A stretch of DNA of 64,000 nucleotides from Gemmataceae bacterium (GTDB lineage Bacteria; Planctomycetota; Planctomycetia; Gemmatales; Gemmataceae): NCBI GenBank assembly GCA_009692005.1, contig SHZZ01000011.1, positions 1-64,000 on the forward strand, read 5' to 3'. Below, piece by piece: positions 28,836-36,795 of this stretch. The notes beneath the pieces are model-generated. The model was given only the letters and a program-made list of their open reading frames with translations, was not told the DNA's origin and did no database searches. Both the position numbers and the translations under genes were made by a program. Position 1 is the stretch's first letter; each line of letters opens with the position of its first letter.

Positions 28836-30848
28836 ATGATTCAACAATCGTTCCTTGGGGCCCTCGCCTTCCTCTTCCTGTCCGCGGCGCTGCAGGCTCA
28901 GCCGGACGAAAAGGCCCTGCAAGCTCTTTTGGAAAAGCCAATTATCCGGCCGGGTCAAACCCAGGAGGAAACGGTAGCCTTTATTGACCCGCGGGTGGCC
29001 CGGCTGGCGTCGCCGAAGTCGGCCGCCGAATGGCAAAAAACCGAAGAGGCGCTGAGAAAGAAAACTCTGGACGAGGTTGTTTTCCGCGGAGAAGCGGCCA
29101 ACTGGCGCAAACAGCCGTTGAAAGTCGAATGGTTGGAAAACCTTCCCGGCGGGCCAGGCTACCAGGTTCACAAACTCCTTTATGAAGCCGTGCCCGGCCT
29201 CATGATCCCGGCCATTCTTTATGAACCGACCAATCCCCAGGGGAAAGTTCCCGTGGTGATGAATGTCAACGGGCACGATGCCAAGGGCATGGCCGCGGAC
29301 TACAAGCAGATCCGTTGCATCAACCTGGTGAAGCGCGGCATGATTGTCTTGAACCCTGAATGGATCGGCATGGGGCAGCTTCGCGCCCAGGGGTACGCGC
29401 ATTCTCGCATGAATCAGCTCGACCTGTGCGGTTCCAGCGGCCTGGCGCCTTTTTTCCTGGCCATGCAGCGCGGCCTCGACTTGCTCCTGGCTCTGCCACA
29501 GGCCGACCCCAACCGCGTCGCCGTTTCCGGCCTCTCTGGCGGCGGCTGGCAAACCATCTGCATCAGCGGACTCGACCCCCGGGTCACTCTTGCCAACCCC
29601 GTCGCGGGGTATTCCAGCTTTCGCACCCGCCTCCGCGTTCTCAAAGACTTGGGCGATTCCGAACAAACACCCACCGATCTGGGCGCCATCGCCGATTACT
29701 GCCACCTGACCGCGATGCGCGGCGGCCGACCCACTTTACTCACTTACAACGCCACAGATAATTGTTGCTTTGAATCGGCAACCGCGCTTCCTTTACTGGA
29801 GGAGGCTGCCCGCCCCGTTTTCAACCTTTTGGGAAAACCCGCCGCTCTGCGCACCCATGTGAACTTCCTACCGGGAAACCACAATTACGACATCGACAAC
29901 CGCGAGGCCTTTTACCGCATGGTTGGCGACCACTTCTTCCCCAACGATGTTGGCTACTCGGGCAAGGAAATTCCTCATCAGACAGGAGAAATCCGCTCCC
30001 TTGAGGATCTTGCCGTTGAACTTCCCGTGGAAAACAAGGACTTCAACCTGCTGGCCAAGGACCTGGCAGCCGGGCTTCCCAAAAACAAGCTGCCGATGAA
30101 AAGAGAAGAGGTGGAAAAATGGCAGAAGGAATCGCGGGAGAAACTCACCCGACTGACTGGCTTCAAGAAGTACGAAGCTGTGGCGGACAAGCCCGTGGCC
30201 GAAGACATAGGCGGTTTGAAAATTCGTCGGCTGGCTTTGAAACTGGGCCAGGACTGGACCTTGGGCGCGGTGGAAAGCACTCCCGCGGGGGCGAAGAAAA
30301 CCGTGGTTATTGCCAACGATGAGGGCCGGGCGAAATCGGCGGCCTGGATGAAAAAGAAGCTGGCAGAAGGCTACAGGGTTGTTGCCGTTGATCCTTTTCT
30401 TTTTGGGGAATCCAAAGTCGGTTATCTCTTTGCCCTGACCGTGGCCACGGTGGGGGAACGGCCGCTGGGATTGCAGGCCTCGCAACTGGCCGCCGTTTGC
30501 CGCTGGGCAGAAAAGCAGCATGGCGCACCAGTGGAACTTTTCGCTGACGGGCCGCGAATCACCCTGGCGGCCCTGGTTGCCTCGGCGCTGGAATCCCAGG
30601 GGATTGCCTCTCTTTCACTCGCCAGAAACTCCGGCTCTCTCAAGGAACTCATTGAACAAAATCAATCAGTCGACAAAATGCCCGAGGCTTTCTGCTTCGC
30701 CTTGCTGGAACATTTTGACCTGGTGCACCTGACGGCGCTGACCGCCCCCAGGCAGGTGAAATTGATCGCCCCATCCGACAGGGCCAAGAAAGAGTTCCTG
30801 CCCATGGCGGCATGGTATCCTCTGGCCGGGGGAAAATGGGAGAATTGA
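28836..30848 (+). CDS. Secreted alpha/beta hydrolase, acetyl-xylan-esterase-like, with a second degenerate hydrolase-like half
   Basis: 670 aa. Signal peptide FLGALAFLFLSAALQAQ. The N-terminal half (about 90-370) is an alpha/beta hydrolase: VPVVMNVNGHDAKG near the oxyanion strand, GLSGGGWQT as nucleophile elbow (Ser near residue 234), and the His candidate in NFLPGNHNYD. This is the layout of planctomycete proteins annotated as acetylxylan esterases or prolyl-oligopeptidase-like. The C-terminal half (about 480-670) again looks like a hydrolase core (TVVIANDEG...GYRVVAVDPFLFGES) but has GPRITLA where GxSxG would be, so it is probably non-catalytic. Likely periplasmic or secreted, acting on esterified polysaccharide; substrate is inference. 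A small membrane-protein gene starts 13 bp downstream. Confidence 0.8.
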   Translation: MIQQSFLGALAFLFLSAALQAQPDEKALQALLEKPIIRPGQTQEETVAFIDPRVARLASPKSAAEWQKTEEALRKKTLDEVVFRGEAANWRKQPLKVEWLENLPGGPGYQVHKLLYEAVPGLMIPAILYEPTNPQGKVPVVMNVNGHDAKGMAADYKQIRCINLVKRGMIVLNPEWIGMGQLRAQGYAHSRMNQLDLCGSSGLAPFFLAMQRGLDLLLALPQADPNRVAVSGLSGGGWQTICISGLDPRVTLANPVAGYSSFRTRLRVLKDLGDSEQTPTDLGAIADYCHLTAMRGGRPTLLTYNATDNCCFESATALPLLEEAARPVFNLLGKPAALRTHVNFLPGNHNYDIDNREAFYRMVGDHFFPNDVGYSGKEIPHQTGEIRSLEDLAVELPVENKDFNLLAKDLAAGLPKNKLPMKREEVEKWQKESREKLTRLTGFKKYEAVADKPVAEDIGGLKIRRLALKLGQDWTLGAVESTPAGAKKTVVIANDEGRAKSAAWMKKKLAEGYRVVAVDPFLFGESKVGYLFALTVATVGERPLGLQASQLAAVCRWAEKQHGAPVELFADGPRITLAALVASALESQGIASLSLARNSGSLKELIEQNQSVDKMPEAFCFALLEHFDLVHLTALTAPRQVKLIAPSDRAKKEFLPMAAWYPLAGGKWEN

Positions 30849-30861
30849 AAAGAGGGACCCC

Positions 30862-31152
30862 GTGGGTTTATCCACCAAGCCTTTGTCCGAGCAGTTCCGC
30901 TTTTGCCTTTTTGCCTGCGTGGCGGGTACGATCCTGGCCTACATGGCCCTGATACCTCTGTGGCGCGAGGGCTTGACCGACCGAAGTGGGATTACTTTGC
31001 TCTTGGTCCCCCCCATGATGTTTGGCTGGATTGCCCTGTGCATCGCGCCGTTGAAAGGCGGCTGGTTCGCCCGCAATCCCCTCGTCCCGGGCCTTTTAGG
31101 CAGCCTGATTATTTGCACCCTGTTTCTCTGTTTGCTTTGGTTTCAACTGTAA
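30862..31152 (+). CDS. Small three-helix membrane protein
   Basis: 96 aa, GTG start at 30862 with GAGGG upstream, 13 bp after the esterase-like gene, so probably cotranscribed. Three hydrophobic segments are clear: FCLFACVAGTILAYMALIPLW, GITLLLVPPMMFGWIALCI and LVPGLLGSLIICTLFLCLLWF. No family recognised and no catalytic motif seen. Confidence 0.6.
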   Translation: MGLSTKPLSEQFRFCLFACVAGTILAYMALIPLWREGLTDRSGITLLLVPPMMFGWIALCIAPLKGGWFARNPLVPGLLGSLIICTLFLCLLWFQL

Positions 31153-31204
31153 ATAGTTGGCATTTGTGTAATTCGGTCTGGACTGGCAGCGGGCTTTACT
31201 TGGT

Positions 31205-32212
31205 TTACCGTTTCGCCGCCACGGGATGGTCGAGAAAGTCCCAGGAGTTAAGTCGTTTCCCCAGGACCTCTAGCGCCTTGTCGCAGGCGATTTCCTTTTG
31301 CCTGTCATCCAGGTAGTCCACTGGACTGGTCCCTTCCACCCGGGTGAGAACTGTAACGGCGAAGTGGTCCAGGGCGCGGGAGCGGAACTGCGGACCCAGC
31401 AGGTCGGTCGAGACAATCTGGCTTTCATATTCCGCCAGGAAGATGCGCACCAGCTTTTGAAACACTGCCCGTTCGTTCTCAGCGCGGATGCTCTTCAAAA
31501 ACAGATGGCAGAGAAAAAAGCCCACATCCATGGCGCCATCGCCCAGGTGAGCTGTCTCATGATCCACCAGAGTCAACCCGGCGGGCGATTGCAGCAGGTT
31601 TTTCGGGCTGAAGTCGCCATGACACAGGGTTTCCAGCGATTCCATCGACCAGGCGATAAGCGGCGCCAGGCGGGGGCGCAGCTCTGGCCTGCGGGTAATC
31701 AACCGTTCATGAAACGGCTCCAGGCGGAGTTGCTGAAAGAAAGATTTGTCCGCCAAGGGCAGGAGTTGCTGCCGATGTTTCCAGCCGGCCAGGTGCAGCA
31801 ATCCGAGCAAGGCGCCGGCTTTGCGGGCCAGGGCAGGGTCGGCGCTACCTGCCAATAGGTCCTGCTTCCAGGGCGCTGCCGGCGGGGCCGCCGCTTCCAT
31901 GGCCAGGATGTGATTGTCGCGGTCGAGCCACAAGGGCCTGGTTAAACAACCCTCAGGGAGCCAGGGGTAAAACAATTCGAGAAAAAGGAATTCTCTTTCG
32001 GCGCGTGCGGGGTCGCTGAACCACTCATCTTTCACCCGCAATTGCTCACAGGCCTGTTTCACGACGCAAATGCCGGAGGCAGATTCGACACGAAAGACGC
32101 GGGCGGAGACGCCACCGCTCAGGGGAGTGATTATCACCGGGCCAGAGGGAAGGCGCGTTCCTTGCCTCAGGTAGGCTTCCAGATTGGATTCGCTGAGGAG
32201 GAGAGGGATCAT
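31205..32212 (-). CDS. Aminoglycoside-phosphotransferase-family kinase
   Basis: 335 aa from ATG 32212, whose A-T-G overlaps the galE TGA (ATGA, 32209-32212). A longer start at 32242 would run into galE. The kinase core is visible: GGVSARVFRVE as the nucleotide loop region, VVKQA with the conserved Lys, catalytic CHGDFSPKNLL (HGDxxxxN) and the metal-binding LVDHETAHLGD. APH-family members phosphorylate small molecules (aminoglycosides, choline, methylthioribose, sugars). Placement after galE suggests a sugar or glycoconjugate substrate, but that is inference. Converges on the small membrane-protein gene. Confidence 0.85.
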   Translation of the reverse strand: MIPLLLSESNLEAYLRQGTRLPSGPVIITPLSGGVSARVFRVESASGICVVKQACEQLRVKDEWFSDPARAEREFLFLELFYPWLPEGCLTRPLWLDRDNHILAMEAAAPPAAPWKQDLLAGSADPALARKAGALLGLLHLAGWKHRQQLLPLADKSFFQQLRLEPFHERLITRRPELRPRLAPLIAWSMESLETLCHGDFSPKNLLQSPAGLTLVDHETAHLGDGAMDVGFFLCHLFLKSIRAENERAVFQKLVRIFLAEYESQIVSTDLLGPQFRSRALDHFAVTVLTRVEGTSPVDYLDDRQKEIACDKALEVLGKRLNSWDFLDHPVAAKR

Positions 32213-33189
32213 TGGTAGCCGCGCGGGTGCAGGCGGTGCCATTTCCAGGCGGAATCAACAATGGCTTCGAGTTCGGTGTACACCGGTTTCCAGCCAAGGA
32301 TTTCCCTGGCTCGGGTGGCATTGGCGACAAGTTCAGGCGGGTCGCCTTCCCTGCGTTGGCCGAGAGTGAAGGGAACTTTCTTGCCCACGACAGTTCCCGC
32401 CGCGGTGAGAACTTCCGTGACGCTGGAGCCTTTTCCCGTGCCGAGATTCAGCCGCCAATGCTGCCCAGGAGGAACTTTTTCCAAGGCCAGGCGGTGGGCC
32501 TCCGCCAGGTCTTCGACATGGATGTAATCGCGGATGCAGGCGCCATCCGGGGTGGGGTAGTCGTTGCCAAAGATTACCAGCTTGGGCATTGAGCCGGCGG
32601 CGGCGAAGAGCGCCAGAGGAATGAGATGGGTTTCCGGGTGATGGTTCTCGCCGATGTCCCCGGCGGGGTGGGCGCCAGCGGCGTTAAAATAGCGGAGTGA
32701 AACGCAGGCCCAGTCGCTGGCCAAGGCATAGTCGGATAGGGCCCACTCGACAGCCAGCTTGGTTCTGCCGTAAGGGTTGACGGGGATCTGGGGACAATCC
32801 TCGGAAATGGGCATTTTTTCCGGCGCGCCGTAGGTGGCGCAGGTGCTGGAAAAAATGAACCGCTTGACACCGGCGCGCTGCATGCAATCGAGCAGAGCCA
32901 GGGTGCCGGCCAGATTATTCTTGTAGTACAAGGCGGGGTTTTTCACCGACTCGCCCACCTGGGCCAAGGCGGCGAAGTGGATGACGGCTTCGATGCGGCG
33001 GTTGAGCAAAACCTGGTCCAGGCGGTGGATGTCGTGCAGATCGGCCTGAACCAGAAGCTCGCGGGGAACGGCTTGCGGGTGGCCCCGCGAAAGATTGTCG
33101 AACACGGTGATTTCATGCCCGTGTTCTAAAAGCAAACGCACTGCGTGCGAGCCGATGTACCCAGCGCCTCCCGTCACCAAAATACGCAT
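32209..33189 (-). CDS. galE: UDP-glucose 4-epimerase
   Basis: 326 aa from ATG 33189, which follows AGGGAGAAGTT; an upstream ATG at 33246 would overlap the ABC ATPase gene. NAD-binding VTGGAGYIGSH (residues 5-15), VFDNLSRGH after strand 2, SSTCATYG with the catalytic Ser/Thr, and the YGRTK catalytic Tyr-Lys pair are all present, as is RYFNAAGAHPAGDIGE typical of GalE. It interconverts UDP-glucose and UDP-galactose for polysaccharide or LPS precursors. Cytoplasmic. It sits 19 bp after the ABC ATPase gene and overlaps the kinase gene by 4 bp, so it is part of the long minus-strand run. Confidence 0.95.
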   Translation of the reverse strand: MRILVTGGAGYIGSHAVRLLLEHGHEITVFDNLSRGHPQAVPRELLVQADLHDIHRLDQVLLNRRIEAVIHFAALAQVGESVKNPALYYKNNLAGTLALLDCMQRAGVKRFIFSSTCATYGAPEKMPISEDCPQIPVNPYGRTKLAVEWALSDYALASDWACVSLRYFNAAGAHPAGDIGENHHPETHLIPLALFAAAGSMPKLVIFGNDYPTPDGACIRDYIHVEDLAEAHRLALEKVPPGQHWRLNLGTGKGSSVTEVLTAAGTVVGKKVPFTLGQRREGDPPELVANATRAREILGWKPVYTELEAIVDSAWKWHRLHPRGYQ

Positions 33190-33208
33190 AACTTCTCCCT
33201 GGGCTAAA

Positions 33209-34144
33209 TCAGTTGGCAATTCCCTTGGTGATTCCCATGAAGACATCCTCGAGGTTGACTTCCTCCTCGCGGAGCATTTTCAGGCGGTAACCCTGGCGCA
33301 CCAGGGCCTCGGCCAGGAAGGAGGCATCCGGGGTGGAGTCGGCGAGGGAAACGCGCAAGAGTTCCTGGCCATTGGGGGACTCGACCTTGAGCACCCCTTC
33401 CAGCGATTGCAGAAAGCCGGCGGCTTCGTTCAGGCGTTCTTTTTCCACCGTCACCTGGTAGACGCGGTTGCCGCGAACCTGCCGGATGGCCTCCTCGACA
33501 TCCCCGTTGAACAGCAACTCCCCCTGGCCAATGATGCCGATCTTGTTGCAGATGTCGGCGAGTTCCGGCAGGATGTGGCTGGAGATGAGAATGGTTTTGC
33601 CCATGTTGCGCAGTCGTTTCAGCAATTGGCGCATGTCGATGCGTGCGCGGGGATCAAGCCCGCTGGCGGGCTCATCGAGGAGGAGCACTTGTGGGTCGTG
33701 CAAGAGGACGCGGGCCAGGCCCAGTCGCTGTGTCATGCCGCGTGACAAGCTGGTGACCAGGGCGCCGCGCTTGAAATCCAGGTCCACAAGTTCGAGGACT
33801 TCGTTGCATTTTTTACGGCGCTGTTCCCCTTTGATGCGGTAGGCGGCGGCGAAAAACTCGAGGTACTCGGTCACCTTCATATCGTCGTAGACACCGAAGA
33901 AGTCGGGCATATAGCCGATCAGCTGGCGTATTTCCTTGGGGCTGTTGTAGATGGAATAGCCGCACACCGTGGCTTCTCCCCAACTGGGGTTGAGCAGCGT
34001 GGCCAGGATGCGCATGGTGGTGGTTTTACCAGCGCCGTTCGGCCCGATAAATCCATAGACATCGCCCTTGTCGAGCTTGAGATTCAAGCGGTTGACGGCA
34101 TAGAGGTTGCCATACATTTTCGTGAGGTCGCGGGTTTCAATCAT
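33209..34144 (-). CDS. ABC transporter ATP-binding protein
   Basis: 311 aa; AGGAAA precedes ATG 34144. Walker A GPNGAGKTTT (about 34-43), a signature of the SRGMTQRL type replacing LSGGQ, Walker B VLLLDEPASGLDPRA, and an H-loop in ISSHILPE are all present, so the ATPase should be active. The C-terminal 90 residues are the regulatory extension common to ABC-2 exporters. No dedicated permease is encoded nearby; the upstream 764-aa membrane protein may be its partner, as in gliding-motility/ABC-2-like systems (inference). Confidence 0.93.
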   Translation of the reverse strand: MIETRDLTKMYGNLYAVNRLNLKLDKGDVYGFIGPNGAGKTTTMRILATLLNPSWGEATVCGYSIYNSPKEIRQLIGYMPDFFGVYDDMKVTEYLEFFAAAYRIKGEQRRKKCNEVLELVDLDFKRGALVTSLSRGMTQRLGLARVLLHDPQVLLLDEPASGLDPRARIDMRQLLKRLRNMGKTILISSHILPELADICNKIGIIGQGELLFNGDVEEAIRQVRGNRVYQVTVEKERLNEAAGFLQSLEGVLKVESPNGQELLRVSLADSTPDASFLAEALVRQGYRLKMLREEEVNLEDVFMGITKGIAN

Positions 34145-34177
34145 GCCGGCGGTTTCCTGAAAAGTAGTCCTGAGTGT

Positions 34178-36472
34178 TCATGGCCTGGCGCTGCCGATGG
34201 GGAAAAAAGCCCGGACAAATGACTCCTGAACGATTGCGGCGTTGGATTCAATCTGGCCGGGTGAGACGAGAAGCAGGCGCGATGGGGGCGCTGCGTTTTT
34301 CGCCAGCCTTCCCACCAGTAAAATCTCTTCGGCATGGCGGATGCGGGTCTGGCCAGCCAGTAGGGTCTCGGCCACGGGGCGCAGGCGCCAGCCAAGGTCA
34401 AGGGGGCGCCAGCCGGAGTTGTACAAGGGGTCGGCGGCTTCGGGATGAGCGTGAAAGGCCAGGGCCTTGACCAGGCGGTAGGCGGGCAAGTCGCGGCCGC
34501 GATTGTTCCCCTCCACCTGGCTGGCGCTGCTCAGCACTTTTGCGTCGAACCATTGCTGTAGCGACTGCCCACGCCCGCCGGCTTGCACCATGTCGATCCG
34601 CCGGGTTTCTCCCGCTTGAAAGGCGCCCAGGGGGAACCACGATTCTTGATAAAACAGCGCGGCATCCTCGAGGTCGGCGGGAAGGTTATTGCTGATCGTG
34701 CCTGTTACCAGGTTGCCATCAATGCGTGAGTGGATCAGGCGGGAAGAGAAGGGGGGATTATCCTGCTCGGTTTGCCTGAGCCATTGGCCGTGGAAGGAGG
34801 CGCAGGCCCAGGCGGGAATGCCGAAGCTCGCGACCTCTTGGGCCAGGCCTCGGTATTCATAGGGTCTGCGGTAGAGAGTTCGCGAGCCGCCGCGGAAGGC
34901 CCGGTCGGGCGGGTCCAAGACCATGATTTGGGGCGGCAGGAGTTCACTCCCCTGGTTCCACTGGCTTTGCAAGCGCAGGGAATTTTCACTTGGGGCGGGG
35001 GAGAAGACGGCCATCCAGGCGGTCCCTTGAAAAGTGCCGCTGACAGAGTCGAAATCTACCAGATCGACTTTATTGATGCGCGCCTGGCTGCCTTTGATCG
35101 ACGCGGCCGCAGACCACGCCCCCCACGATGCGAGAAAAACCACCAGGGGGAAAGTCACCCAGGTGAGTTCCGGCCGCTTCAGCCATTTCTGCGTCAGGAG
35201 GAAATCGATCGGCCCCACGATAAGGATGTAGCCCAGGATCAGGAGCGCCACCCAGCCGAAGGTGAAGGCCGGAATTTGGGGATAGGTTTCCAAGGCTCGT
35301 TGCAGCTCGGCGGCGGTCTCGTTCCGCGCCACGGCAGTGTCCGGGGGAAACTTTCCTGGCGCGAAGCCGGGGTTTCTCGGCGCCAGGCCAAGCAACAGTT
35401 TATCCCAATAGCCCTGCTGGCCGCCCCAGGAGAGAAATGGTTCCGCATCGAGTTCCAGCGCCGATACCAGGACCCTGCCGCGCCCAAAGGGGATCTGCAC
35501 CAGGATCGGCCGCAACACCGGGTCGGATGGCTCAGGCAACTCTTGCACCAGCGCCTGGGCGTTAAAGCCCGGCGACAAAACACCCAGCTCCTTAATGCGC
35601 AGGGGCAACTGCTGACCGCTCAGCGGCGTCACCCAGCGGTTCAACCCATTCAAGGCTCGCAGGTTCTCGGTTTGCGTGTGCAAGCGCATGTCACAGCCGC
35701 TGATCCCAAGGGCTTGCAGGATTTCACTGGCCCGGGACGAGTGCTTTCCCGTGTCGAGAAGAAGTTTTCCTCCTTGGCGCAACCAGGCGGACAGGGCCAG
35801 GCGGCGTTCCCGCATTTCGGGCTCAAGTAAGAGTCTGGCAAAATCAGAGCCGCTGTTGATCACGAGAAAGTCAAGGGAATCGAATCCCAACGGATGCTCG
35901 GGCAGCTCGTTGGGATGGTTGAGGAAGGAGAAGCGTCGCGGGCCGCGCTGGGAATTGCCGCCCGCCATCTCTCCCTGCTTGGCTGTAGAGTCGGTGGCTG
36001 CCTGGCTGGCGCGGGCCGCTTTTTTCAGCCCCTCAAAGCTGCTGCCAGCCGTGGCGATCAGGTAATCGCGCGGCCCGGCCATTTGCCCTTCTTCTCTTCT
36101 TGGCGCGGGCCAAGATTTCACTAACCGCCCTTCTTTCGTCATAACCCTGGCGTGAAAAATCGAGGCTGCCGATCCCGGGCGCAAATAGCCCGTCACCTCT
36201 GCGGTTTTTCCGGCGGCAATTGCCGGGATGGGGAAGTGAAGCTGGTACGCCGCCCCTTCGCCATCCGTGGTTTCCAATTCCAGCAGGAAGGCGCCGTCGC
36301 TCACCGAACGCGCTCCGGCCTTTATCTGGCAACGGGCGGGCAACCACGAGCCATTGCGGGTCAGGTTGCCTGCCGCCGACGGGAAACCGAATTGCGTCTG
36401 GGAGATCTCGGGCTGGGCCGAGGCCACCCCTGCGGCAACAAGTAGAACAGGTAAAACGCGAAGGTAAAACAC
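34178..36472 (-). CDS. Large membrane-anchored protein, probable auxiliary component of the adjacent ABC system
   Basis: 764 aa from a GTG at 36472 with AGGAAA upstream, 10 bp after the MazG-like gene. This start gives a good signal peptide (FYLRVLPVLLVAAGVASAQ); longer starts run through the MazG gene. Residues about 180-300 hold FLVINSGSDFARLLLEP...LSAWLRQGGKLLLDTG, a class I glutamine-amidotransferase-like fold of the type seen in GldG/DUF4350-like proteins. Further on, GWVALLILGYILIVGPIDFLL and WVTFPLVVFLASWGAW are transmembrane segments. The remaining C-terminal part looks extracytoplasmic. Gene order (followed after 33 bp by the ABC ATPase) suggests a joint transport or envelope role; precise function unknown. 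Confidence 0.7.
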   Translation of the reverse strand: MFYLRVLPVLLVAAGVASAQPEISQTQFGFPSAAGNLTRNGSWLPARCQIKAGARSVSDGAFLLELETTDGEGAAYQLHFPIPAIAAGKTAEVTGYLRPGSAASIFHARVMTKEGRLVKSWPAPRREEGQMAGPRDYLIATAGSSFEGLKKAARASQAATDSTAKQGEMAGGNSQRGPRRFSFLNHPNELPEHPLGFDSLDFLVINSGSDFARLLLEPEMRERRLALSAWLRQGGKLLLDTGKHSSRASEILQALGISGCDMRLHTQTENLRALNGLNRWVTPLSGQQLPLRIKELGVLSPGFNAQALVQELPEPSDPVLRPILVQIPFGRGRVLVSALELDAEPFLSWGGQQGYWDKLLLGLAPRNPGFAPGKFPPDTAVARNETAAELQRALETYPQIPAFTFGWVALLILGYILIVGPIDFLLTQKWLKRPELTWVTFPLVVFLASWGAWSAAASIKGSQARINKVDLVDFDSVSGTFQGTAWMAVFSPAPSENSLRLQSQWNQGSELLPPQIMVLDPPDRAFRGGSRTLYRRPYEYRGLAQEVASFGIPAWACASFHGQWLRQTEQDNPPFSSRLIHSRIDGNLVTGTISNNLPADLEDAALFYQESWFPLGAFQAGETRRIDMVQAGGRGQSLQQWFDAKVLSSASQVEGNNRGRDLPAYRLVKALAFHAHPEAADPLYNSGWRPLDLGWRLRPVAETLLAGQTRIRHAEEILLVGRLAKNAAPPSRLLLVSPGQIESNAAIVQESFVRAFFPIGSARP

Positions 36473-36482
36473 AAGAGATTTC

Positions 36483-36788
36483 CTAGGGTTTTTCCTGCCT
36501 TGCGCAAGCGCAGGGGGTGTGGGAACAGCCCGGGCAGCCAGAGCCGTATTTTTCCCGAATGGCGCTTTCCAAGTCCACTCCTGTGATGTTGGCCAGCGTG
36601 GCCAGCCAGGCCAGGACATCGGCAAATTCTTTTTCCAATCCGGCCTTGTCCTTGCCGCGCAACGCTCCTGACAACTCTCCCACCTCCTCCATGAACCACA
36701 TGAAGGTCCCCTCCACGCCCCGTGAGGCGTCCTTCGAACCGTACATCTGGCGGATCAGGCTTTGCACTTCCTTTAGCGATGCGGTCAT
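36483..36788 (-). CDS. MazG-like nucleotide pyrophosphohydrolase
   Basis: 101 aa. The metal-binding all-alpha NTP pyrophosphatase motifs are present: EEVGEL (Glu34, Glu35, Glu38) and, sixteen residues on, EFADVLAWL (Glu54, Asp57). This matches single-domain MazG/RS21-C6-type enzymes that hydrolyse (d)NTPs to monophosphates. The C-terminus is Cys-rich (GSGCPGCSHTPCACA), possibly metal-binding and not part of the usual fold. It lies 7 bp after the TPR-peptidase gene and 10 bp before the membrane-protein gene. Confidence 0.88.
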   Translation of the reverse strand: MTASLKEVQSLIRQMYGSKDASRGVEGTFMWFMEEVGELSGALRGKDKAGLEKEFADVLAWLATLANITGVDLESAIREKYGSGCPGCSHTPCACARQEKP

Positions 36789-36795
36789 GAAAAAA

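Noticed and set aside
34730-35830. 366-codon plus-strand open frame
   Set aside because: Antisense to the 764-aa membrane protein, which has a signal peptide, membrane segments and tight operon spacing; the plus frame shows no motif.
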